A stretch of DNA of 16,680 nt from Chrysochromulina tobinii (Eukaryota > Haptophyta > Prymnesiales > Chrysochromulinaceae): NCBI GenBank assembly GCA_001275005.1, contig JWZX01001919.1, positions 1 through 16,680 of the forward strand. The letters are read 5' to 3'. Below are positions 13,801 through 16,680 of this stretch, in pieces. Within the stretch, counting starts at the first letter, position 1. Every line of letters starts with the position of its first letter. The notes under the pieces are model-generated. The model saw nothing but the letters and a program-made list of their open reading frames with translations. It was not told where the DNA came from and did not search any database. The position numbers were made by a program, and so were the translations under genes.

Positions 13801-16680
13801 CACGTTATGGCGTCAGAATGCGTGGATGCAACTCCTCGAGGGCAAGGAGCACTTCAAGGTGCGGCCCGAGTGCGTGGCGGGCTTCATGCAGGAGAAGCTG
13901 GGCGAGGCGTACGTGTCCAACCGGCTGGGCAAGGTGAGCCGCAAACGCATAATGGCCTCTGATGGCCTCTGATGACCTCTGATTGCATTCTTCATCAGGT
14001 GAGCCGCGAGCACCTGTCCAATAAGAGCCTCGTCCTCTACTTTGAGGGGAAGACGAAGGACGAGGAGCTCATGCGCGCGATGCAGCAGGCGTACTCCCAC
14101 TTTGGGTGCGAAGAGCAATCGACGGGTCTCTTCGAGGTTATCTATCTAACGGCGGCGCAGACGCCCTCCGAGTTCGCCACGAGCTTCCGCCATATGCCCT
14201 GGCTCTCGTTGCCCTTCACGCACGCGCTGCGGCGTGAGCAGCTGCGCCACTTGTTTGAGGTGAACGAGGAGAAGGATGCGGTGGTGCTGCTGCATATGGA
14301 TGGATCCACCATCACGCGCGACGGCAAGCAGCACATGAAGCTCGCCTACCGGTGCCAGACGGCCCTTAACGACAAGCAGCAGGAGAACAAGCACCAGCTC
14401 GAGCTGACGAAACTGATCGAGAAGGAGCGCAAGCAGCTCATCACGCTCGAGAAGAGGCTGCGTAAGGGCGTCGTCGCGCGGCTCGAGCGCTGCACGGCGC
14501 AGCTGATCAAGCACATGCGGCTGCGCGAGTTTGAGGAGTTCACCACTGAGCAAGATGCCGATCTGCCGCCCAAGCTGCGCGCCGACCTCGCCGCAGTCGA
14601 GAAGGCCGTCGAGGAGGCGCGCGAGAAGCTGAGGGCGATCGATGCGGCCAGCCTCGAGCAGCTTCGCACCGCGTCCGATGCGACGAACGCCGAGCTGAGC
14701 GTCGATCTTCGAGAGGGCCTCGAAGCTGTGGGTGTCCTCTTCAGCCTCAAAGCCGACGTGTCAGCGGTGCAGACGCGGCTCATGGCGCGTGGTGCGGAGG
14801 CGTTCCGCGAGCGGCTGCTCGGCTTCAACAAGATGCACGTGCCGCCGACGGCGCGCGCACGGCTTCGCAAGTTTCTGAGCGGCGGCCGCTCGTCCGATCC
14901 GCTCACGACGGCGCTTCCTTCAGACGCACTCAGAGTGCAATCAGAGCAATCGGTGCTCGCGACCGCGTTGCGCGAGTGGGTGACGGCACTGGTCAACTTT
15001 GAGGCTGTATCGGCGGAGGAGTCGATCGCGCGCGAGCAGAATGCATGCACGCCGGTGATGCAGGCGGCATGCGAGTGCCTGTGCGATCTGCACGGCATGC
15101 ATACGATCGAGGATGACCTCAGGGGCGCGTTGCTCATGGCGGGTAAGTTCGAGGCGCTCGATCCCACCACGGTAGCCGACAAGGTGGAAGAGGACCAGGA
15201 GGTCGTCCGGCTGCAAGAGCAGGCGAACACGCTCAAGAAGTTCGTGAGCCTGATGGACCAGGGGTTGAAGGACGCAGTCAAGGCCGTGCCTACCCTGCAA
15301 GACTCGATCCGGAACAGTGACTTCACGTACTCGAGCAGCGAAGTGCCCGGGCACATGGCGATGATCATGTCGCCGCAGGGGCGCGCGTCGGAATCGCATG
15401 CCGCACAGAACGCGGCCACCTCGCTGCTCAAGGCGACCATCTGGATCTCAAAGCCGTCGATGCTCCAGTCGGGCGGCTCCCAGGGGGAGACGCGGAGCAC
15501 CAGCGAGATCATCGAGGAGGCGAGCAAGATCTTCAACGAGCTCGTTGGCAAGATTCGCGAGGCGGTCAATGACACGGCCTCCGAGACGATCAAGCCGGCG
15601 CCCGATGTCACCGAGGCCGAGTGGACCAAATTCAGTCAGCTGATCGAGGGCATCCACCACTCGACGATCCAGCACTCGTACCTGCTCACCTCGTGGCACA
15701 AGTGGGCGAATCTCGTGAGCGAGCTCTACCGCACCAAGAGCGGCCTCATCGCGAAGCGCACCGCAGCCAAGAAGGCGAAGGAGCAACTCGCGGCCATCAC
15801 GAAGCAGCTCGATGATTCGAGTGCGGACTCGCCCTTCTCGCTCGCGCTCATGCACTCGGTGGCACAGGCGGCCAAGGACCTGGGCGCCACGCTCACGCAC
15901 GAGGCACTCCTGTGGGTGCTCCATAGGTCCAAGGGCGACGAGCGTGTGGCGATCTCACTCGCGGCGGCGCAGAGCAGTGCGCGCAAGGTGCTCAGGGTGC
16001 TGCGAGATCCGAAGCTCTTGAGCAGCTTCGACGTGAGCCAGGTGACGAGCGCCATGGTGGGCAAGGTGCGCGAGACGCTCAAGGGTGAGGCGATGCTCAA
16101 GGTGTGCAACCAGCTCGACGCGATCGACGAGGAGGCAGGCGAGGCTCGCAGCCGCAAGGCTGGGGAGCGCCCCGAGCCGGGCGACACGGTCGTCGTTGTG
16201 GCGACACGCGACGATGAGGCGGAGCGTTGGATAGGGCAGCCAGGCAAGCTCGAGCACGACGATGGAAGCGAAGTGCCGTATCTGGTGCGCTTTGCCGATG
16301 GCGACACATGGTGGTTCCACGAGGGCGAGGTCGAGACCTCAGAGATCCTCACGATGAACGAGGAGGGTGAGGAGGGCGAGGCGGACGACGAGGATGACGA
16401 GGACGACGAGGACGACGAGGGTGGCAAGGAGGGCGAGGAGGGCGACGCCGAAGAGGTGGCGGCGGCCGCAGCGAGGCGTATTGTGGCGGGGGCATTGGCT
16501 GTATTGGTGGCAGAGGACCCGCCGGAAGCGCACGAGAAGGCGAAGGAGGAGAAGGAAGCAAAGGAGGAGGAAGAAAAGGAAGAGGAGGAGGAGGAGGAAG
16601 AGGAGGAGGAGGAGGAGGAGGAGGAAGAGGAGGAGGAGGAGGAGGGGAGGAGGAGAGGAGGAGGAGGAGGAGGAGGAGGA
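129..16680 (+). CDS. Giant multidomain DUF3638/DUF3645 protein (LamG, nucleoredoxin, U-box-like, SF2-like ATPase), 3'-incomplete, 10 exons
   Basis: One spliced gene, join of 129-7889, 8023-9183, 9263-9700, 9783-11063, 11161-11924, 12030-12545, 12726-12947, 13048-13267, 13394-13933 and 13999 to beyond the window. The exons give 5195 codons without a stop. The join is supported because every GT-AG junction keeps the frame and rejoins conserved blocks (for example C-G|Y-E-E-G-S-D-G and Q|G-A-Y-R-M-R-G). The start ATG at 129 has G at -3 and +4 and follows an in-frame stop at 69-71. The family marker is the DUF3638 block with KQMLMGGGKTTVVGP, followed by DUF3645 (LAIPFVGKDVPS...SEFAHPD), known from giant fungal, oomycete and other protist proteins, many with no assigned role. 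No signal peptide or membrane segment is obvious, so it is probably soluble. Some family members are database-labelled ubiquitinyl hydrolase; I see no protease triad to support that here. Confidence 0.88.
6700..6750 (+). repeat. 30-bp-period coding repeat (Ala/Gly/Ser-rich)
   Basis: A 21-bp string at 6700-6720 recurs exactly at 6730-6750 (period 30 bp), encoding GASAAV in both copies. It sits in a low-complexity linker (about residues 2155-2215) between the Arg-rich patch and the DDEELVLLDLLH block. The period is a multiple of three, so copy-number change would keep the frame. Confidence 0.8.
7890..8022 (+). other. Intron 1 (133 bp, phase 0)
   Basis: GTGAGT donor after GAG, CAG acceptor; exon 2 resumes as E-L-E-T-L-L-E-D-L-I-M-N-F-K, in the frame that stays open downstream. 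Unspliced, the frame ends at the TGA at 7941-7943. Almost the whole intron is an in-register 10-bp array (7901-8010). Candidate branch-point A at 7993 in CTGAT, 29 nt from the intron end. Confidence 0.9.
7901..8010 (+). repeat. Decamer tandem array (about 11 units) filling intron 1
   Basis: Eleven consecutive 10-bp units of the form (T/C)G(A/G)TCGCC(T/A/G)C occupy 7901-8010, including four consecutive identical TGATCGCCTC copies; the last unit is degenerate (TGGTCGTATC). The same unit with variation (TGATGGCCTC, TGATGACCTC, TGATTGCGTC) is found in most other introns of this gene and not as arrays in the exons. Confidence 0.92.
8023..9183 (+). CDS. Exon 2: residues 2588-2974 (Gly/Tyr-rich linker and first half of U-box-like module)
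   Basis: Opens with a globular stretch (ELETLLEDL... MLLSFLEFDEPSLLNSICL) of unknown function. Residues about 2772-2860 are a Gly/Tyr/Ser-rich linker (GGYGGGGGG units) interrupted by VTFGGEIEIIGPSLPITYGP. A Glu-rich helical stretch follows (VAKEVEEQTSEEIEHLEQLRLL), then NEACPITLCDFEEGET, the start of a RING/U-box-like fold with C2962. The fold continues in exon 3. Codons 8053-9183 are continuous with 8023-8052. The exon ends phase 0 at ACG|GTGAGA; reading through would soon meet a stop. Confidence 0.87.
8577..8846 (+). repeat. GGC-rich simple repeat encoding a Gly/Tyr linker
   Basis: Runs of GGCGGC with interspersed TATGGG/TATGGC encode GGYGGG-type repeats in exon 2, interrupted by about 25 unique residues near 8680-8745. 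The composition resembles disordered low-complexity linkers. The period is a multiple of three and tolerates length change. It lies between the long N-terminal region and the U-box-like module. Confidence 0.85.
9184..9262 (+). other. Intron 2 (79 bp, phase 0)
   Basis: GTGAGA donor, GTCCTCAG acceptor; splicing joins FEEGET to VMKLPNGH, restoring the U-box-like module. Contains one TGATGGCCTC unit and CACTGATTGC, whose candidate branch A at 9246 lies 16 nt before the last intron base. Confidence 0.9.
9263..9700 (+). CDS. Exon 3: residues 2975-3120 (second half of U-box-like module)
   Basis: Begins VMKLPNGHLISPEAFEDLL and continues to PPVDPFTRREL, the second half of a RING/U-box-like fold (whole module about residues 2960-3015). 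Compared with a RING-H2 finger (C..C, CGH, CP.CR), most zinc ligands are replaced: CPIT, PNGH and DPFTR are the U-box pattern. If functional it would recruit an E2 enzyme and make the protein a ubiquitin ligase; that is inference from the fold. The rest (VSQHPEARSKVAIDMLSRLAADTEVF) is a helical linker to the ATPase region. The exon ends phase 0 at CAG|GTGCTT. Confidence 0.85.
9701..9782 (+). other. Intron 3 (82 bp, phase 0), flanked by a 22-bp direct repeat
   Basis: Donor GTGCTT and acceptor GCCCAG. The strings 9691-9712 and 9773-9794 match at 21 of 22 positions and span both splice junctions, so the precise cut could slide; only one residue (Leu or Arg) depends on it. The interior is six decamer units. 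The frame closes at TGA 9719-9721 if the intron is retained. Confidence 0.82.
9719..9778 (+). repeat. Decamer array of intron 3 (six units)
   Basis: Three TGATGACCTC, one TGACGACCTC, one TGATGGCCTC and a terminal TGATGACCGC, in perfect 10-bp register. The unit matches the arrays of introns 1, 7 and 9 and forms nearly all of this intron outside the flanking repeat. Confidence 0.92.
9783..11063 (+). CDS. Exon 4: residues 3121-3547, DUF3638 ATPase-like core
   Basis: Carries the diagnostic DUF3638 block. After a helical lead-in, LQYDPRFLLFEFTHNILLRQTQVHLIQEFV precedes KQMLMGGGKTTVVGPMLALML, a Walker A-like P-loop with G3350-G3352, K3353 and T3354. Then VLQTMPQALLEQS and VVLCTASTVKSIQLKLLE follow, and LIMDEVDLLLHP supplies a Walker B-like D3483-E-V-D3486. 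The spacing and the DEVD box resemble SecA and DEAD/DEAH superfamily-2 proteins; ATP hydrolysis is inferred. The block after DEVD (LKSELNFPIGKKHALDVSP) is characteristic of this family. The exon ends phase 0 at GAG|GTGCGA. Confidence 0.92.
11064..11160 (+). other. Intron 4 (97 bp, phase 0)
   Basis: GTGCGA donor, TTCGCGCAG acceptor; splicing joins RSILEE to LNGVIEQGY. The 3' part (11121-11160) is a 10-bp periodic (GATCGATCTC, GTTCGATCTC, GCTCGATCTC) variant of the decamer found in other introns. An internal CATCAG at 11092-11097 is a possible decoy acceptor. CTGAT with A at 11122 is the only clear branch-like site, 38 nt from the end. Confidence 0.85.
11161..11924 (+). CDS. Exon 5: residues 3548-3801 plus 2 nt, DUF3638-DUF3645 bridge
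   Basis: Contains SPHLTLLNEEWYKRSMMLPMAQWMLLWL, a family-typical block after the P-loop domain, a variable low-complexity stretch near 11400-11580 (AEMSAELSADP to AAPSSGITG), then a helical segment (LNLKLKLNELTTKAMQLINL). It ends in the DUF3645 signature RLKLAIPFVGKDVPS and SEFAHPDIIIGLTVLAYR (from about residue 3768). The final codon is split (phase 2): CG|GTACGA, completed by G in exon 6 to give Arg then YEGLRRSDFEE. Confidence 0.88.
11925..12029 (+). other. Intron 5 (105 bp, phase 2)
   Basis: GTACGA donor and CTCATCAG acceptor. The first bases of the intron repeat the first bases of exon 6: the 12-mer GGTACGAGGGGC occurs across both junctions. Contains GGCCTCTGATTGC; the branch-like A at 12003 is 26 nt from the intron end. 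Reading through reaches TGA at 12001-12003. Confidence 0.88.
12030..12545 (+). CDS. Exon 6: codon 3802 to 3973 plus 2 nt, DUF3645 continuation and SGTPSD motif
   Basis: Starts YEGLRRSDFEEDLMPLL, continuing DUF3645, then AGPYRLRVSSLMYNTWVEQAGG. A charged insert (KRTAAATRSSNNEEEDGPP) precedes LPMAIHWYLEQVVFPTYTQHQHIKLSASGQELGG. The end carries FSGTPSDLLPLDLGRC, with S3959-G-T-P-S-D3964 in the place where superfamily-2 motors carry motif III (SAT-like). The last codon is split after GG: Cys, then Gly completed by the first base of exon 7. Reading past the donor gives YVEGPEG, a visibly diverged copy of exon 7's YEEGSDG, before a stop. Confidence 0.87.
12546..12725 (+). other. Intron 6 (180 bp, phase 2) with internally duplicated 3' splice site
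   Basis: GTATGT donor, CTAATTAG acceptor (the only TAG end). Splicing gives C-G-Y-E-E-G-S-D-G-Q-M-L-H-V-L-T. The intron start (16 of 21 positions) resembles the start of exon 7. A 75-bp segment is tandemly duplicated inside it, so a second complete acceptor exists at 12649-12650; its use would add YSDGLGLPR and then a stop at the TGA at 12697-12699. Branch-like A at 12699 is 26 nt from the true end. Confidence 0.87.
12581..12729 (+). repeat. 75-bp tandem duplication covering the intron 6 acceptor
   Basis: Copy 1 at 12581-12655 and copy 2 from 12656 are identical over about 73 positions except one base (CTAATTGC versus CTGATTGC), until they diverge just past the acceptor. Each copy holds decamer-like units (TGATGGCCTC, GGACTGCCCC, GGATCGCCCC, GGACTGCCCC), a branch-like site and a CCTAATTAG|GTAC acceptor. 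The near-identity points to a recent event. Confidence 0.93.
12726..12947 (+). CDS. Exon 7: codon 3974 to 4047 plus 2 nt
   Basis: A 222-nt exon encoding YEEGSDGQMLHVLTDELCMCVEFV through FHALIDTGALITGLGNKGVAQRLLDLGLGRW. It links the SGTPSD block to the C-terminal RecA-like lobe of the proposed motor. HALIDTGALI resembles the conserved hydrophobic strand in this part of DUF3638 proteins, though I cannot assign a role. Both boundaries are phase 2; the last codon is completed by G of exon 8 to make Trp, followed by C-E-G-V-V-F-L-D. Confidence 0.86.
12948..13047 (+). other. Intron 7 (100 bp, phase 2)
   Basis: GTGCGA donor, CTTATCAG acceptor. GGTGCGAG occurs at both junctions. The body (12979-13028) is five decamers: TGATGGTCTT, two TGATGGTCCT, TGATGGCCTC, TGATGGCGAG. 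Branch-like A at 13021 lies 26 nt from the last intron base. Retention gives a stop (TGA 12979-12981). Confidence 0.87.
13048..13267 (+). CDS. Exon 8: codon 4048 to 4121, motif V-like TTGMDI segment
   Basis: Encodes CEGVVFLDESDEKVILVKATGRV, then NRFAFYDQIHTTGMDIKHTLNAAAALTLGKDMVFRDLAQ. D4089-Q-I-H4092 and T4093-T-G-M-D4097-I occupy the place where fungal DUF3638 relatives carry a D-x-x-H-T-x-G-x-D-x pattern, and recall superfamily-2 motif V (SecA: GRGTDI). The final Gln joins G-A-Y-R-M-R-G of exon 9 to form a motif VI-like sequence. The exon ends phase 0 at CAG|GTGAGG. Confidence 0.88.
13268..13393 (+). other. Intron 8 (126 bp, phase 0) containing a copy of the exon 8 end
   Basis: GTGAGG donor, ATCGCGCAG acceptor; splicing makes DLAQ|GAYRMRG. 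TCGCGCAGG occurs at both junctions. A 23-bp string ending exon 8 (13243-13265) is repeated exactly at 13300-13322 inside the intron, followed by a second GTGAGC donor-like site at 13333. Units CGATCGCCTC and two TGATTGCGTC lie at 13348-13377. Retention meets TGA at 13289-13291. Confidence 0.86.
13394..13933 (+). CDS. Exon 9: residues 4122-4301, motif VI-like segment and Gly/Ala-rich insert
   Basis: Starts GAYRMRGIAKGQTITMLVIPEVQQLM; with the preceding Gln it forms QGAYRMRGIAKGQ (4121-4133), which fits the QxxxRxxR-type arginine-finger motif of superfamily-2 motors. A low-complexity insert follows (residues about 4152-4210: KARQGKARPAG, GGVDGG repeats, AAPSAAASAPSTAAS). The end is helical: LLQDVAAWLTINSMRTERVQFDQLCAQNLATLWRQNAWMQLL, then FKVRPECVAGFMQEKLGEAYVSNRLGK. 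The exon ends phase 0 at AAG|GTGAGC. Confidence 0.86.
13487..13594 (+). repeat. Coding simple repeats: GGCAA pentamers then 15-bp GTCGAC units
   Basis: An AAGGC pentanucleotide run covers about 13487-13510 and encodes KARQGKAR, rotating frame every unit. It is followed by three GTCGACGGCGGC-type units of 15 or so bases encoding GGVDGG and GGNVDGG. Both lie in an apparently disordered insert just after the motif VI-like segment, so indels of three there would be tolerated. Confidence 0.8.
13934..13998 (+). other. Intron 9 (65 bp, phase 0)
   Basis: Shortest intron. GTGAGC donor, CTTCATCAG acceptor. AGGTGAGCCGC is present at both junctions, so the intron starts as a copy of exon 10's first bases. 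Body units TAATGGCCTC, TGATGGCCTC, TGATGACCTC, TGATTGCATT (13950-13989). Branch-like A at 13982 is 16 nt from the intron end. Removing it joins NRLGK to VSREHLSNK. Confidence 0.88.
13999..16680 (+). CDS. Exon 10 (3' incomplete): degenerate nucleoredoxin-like domain, coiled coil, SH3-like domain, acidic tail
   Basis: Open with no stop for 894 codons (residues 4302-5195) to the window edge. Residues about 4305-4412 align with nucleoredoxin: SLVLYFEGKTK, FEVIYLTAAQTPSEFATSFRHMPWLSLPF and DAVVLLHMDGSTITRDG. The WCxxC position reads TKDEE, so the catalytic cysteines are gone. Residues about 4426-4525 are Lys/Glu-rich with heptad-like leucines (coiled coil, then EKAVEEAREKLRAID). A long helical region of unknown type follows. 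Residues about 5026-5085 (PGDTVVVVATRDD, PYLVRFADGDTWWFHEGEVE) resemble a small SH3/Mind-bomb-type barrel. After that the chain is Asp/Glu-rich and ends in a Glu run. The end of this exon lies outside the window; the reading of the last 120 bases is uncertain. Confidence 0.85.
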   Translation, partial: MSREHLSNKSLVLYFEGKTKDEELMRAMQQAYSHFGCEEQSTGLFEVIYLTAAQTPSEFATSFRHMPWLSLPFTHALRREQLRHLFEVNEEKDAVVLLHMDGSTITRDGKQHMKLAYRCQTALNDKQQENKHQLELTKLIEKERKQLITLEKRLRKGVVARLERCTAQLIKHMRLREFEEFTTEQDADLPPKLRADLAAVEKAVEEAREKLRAIDAASLEQLRTASDATNAELSVDLREGLEAVGVLFSLKADVSAVQTRLMARGAEAFRERLLGFNKMHVPPTARARLRKFLSGGRSSDPLTTALPSDALRVQSEQSVLATALREWVTALVNFEAVSAEESIAREQNACTPVMQAACECLCDLHGMHTIEDDLRGALLMAGKFEALDPTTVADKVEEDQEVVRLQEQANTLKKFVSLMDQGLKDAVKAVPTLQDSIRNSDFTYSSSEVPGHMAMIMSPQGRASESHAAQNAATSLLKATIWISKPSMLQSGGSQGETRSTSEIIEEASKIFNELVGKIREAVNDTASETIKPAPDVTEAEWTKFSQLIEGIHHSTIQHSYLLTSWHKWANLVSELYRTKSGLIAKRTAAKKAKEQLAAITKQLDDSSADSPFSLALMHSVAQAAKDLGATLTHEALLWVLHRSKGDERVAISLAAAQSSARKVLRVLRDPKLLSSFDVSQVTSAMVGKVRETLKGEAMLKVCNQLDAIDEEAGEARSRKAGERPEPGDTVVVVATRDDEAERWIGQPGKLEHDDGSEVPYLVRFADGDTWWFHEGEVETSEILTMNEEGEEGEADDEDDEDDEDDEGGKEGEEGDAEEVAAAAARRIVAGALAVLVAEDPPEAHEKAKEEKEAKEEEEKEEEEEEEEEEEEEEEEEEEEEEGRRRGGGGGGGG
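16560..16680 (+). repeat. 121-nt homopurine (GAG)n/(GGA)n tract to the window end
   Basis: Every base from 16560 to 16680 is A or G. In the gene's frame it encodes mostly Glu until about 16644, then GGG-AGG-AGG-AGA and then GGA (Gly), because single-base changes move the repeat register from GAG to AGG to GGA. Such tracts slip in replication and sequencing and can form triplex DNA, so the frame beyond about 16640 should not be trusted. Confidence 0.9.

Noticed and set aside
129-16680. Ubiquitin carboxyl-hydrolase function, as some DUF3638 proteins are labelled
   Set aside because: I see no Cys/His/Asp box pattern of USP, UCH or OTU proteases; the visible motifs are P-loop/DEVD and a U-box-like fold.
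129-16680. RNF213 or dynein-type AAA+ orthology suggested by size and E3-like module
   Set aside because: The P-loop is the DUF3638 type with a single DEVD and DUF3645 downstream; no series of AAA+ modules is seen.

Overview
The window looks like nuclear DNA of a GC-rich unicellular eukaryote. Long GC-rich exons alternate with short GT-AG introns whose removal restores one reading frame. The lineage is not resolved from sequence alone; a microalga such as a haptophyte, or another protist, is a guess from style (high GC, very large exons, repeat-built introns, Gly/Glu-rich inserts). Nothing prokaryotic (operons, Shine-Dalgarno sites, tRNA or rRNA genes, CRISPR arrays) is supported, and the minus strand holds only shadow frames.

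Positions 129-16680 appear to be a single plus-strand gene, incomplete at the 3' end. I model 10 exons and 9 introns: exons 129-7889, 8023-9183, 9263-9700, 9783-11063, 11161-11924, 12030-12545, 12726-12947, 13048-13267, 13394-13933 and 13999-16680+. The exons sum to 15585 nt, an uninterrupted frame of 5195 codons with no stop yet reached. Positions 1-128 are upstream sequence with an in-frame TAA at 69-71 and an imperfect direct repeat.

Domain order of the predicted giant protein: Arg/Gly-rich and acidic N-terminus; LamG/concanavalin-like sandwich (about 195-410) with a Lys/Glu insert; a nucleoredoxin-like thioredoxin domain with an intact WCSPC site (about 835-955); about 1600 residues of unnamed sequence; a Gly/Tyr-rich linker (about 2772-2860); a zinc-less RING/U-box-like module (about 2960-3015); the DUF3638 ATPase-like core with GGGKTT and DEVD; DUF3645; SGTPSD, TTGMDI and QGAYRMRG segments that together resemble a superfamily-2/SecA-type motor; a second nucleoredoxin-like domain that has lost its cysteines (about 4305-4412); a coiled coil; an SH3-like small barrel (about 5026-5085); and an acidic, polypurine-encoded tail. 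A redox, ubiquitin and NTP-motor combination in one chain is the likely biological novelty; the function itself is unknown.

The second unusual layer is the introns. All nine lie between 7890 and 13998, and most are built from one degenerate 10-bp unit (consensus TGATNGCCTC) that carries both a TGA stop and a branch-point-like CTGAT. Several are bounded by direct repeats covering both splice junctions, so the intron begins with a copy of the start of the next exon. This suggests introner-like elements or intron birth by tandem duplication at AGGT sites.
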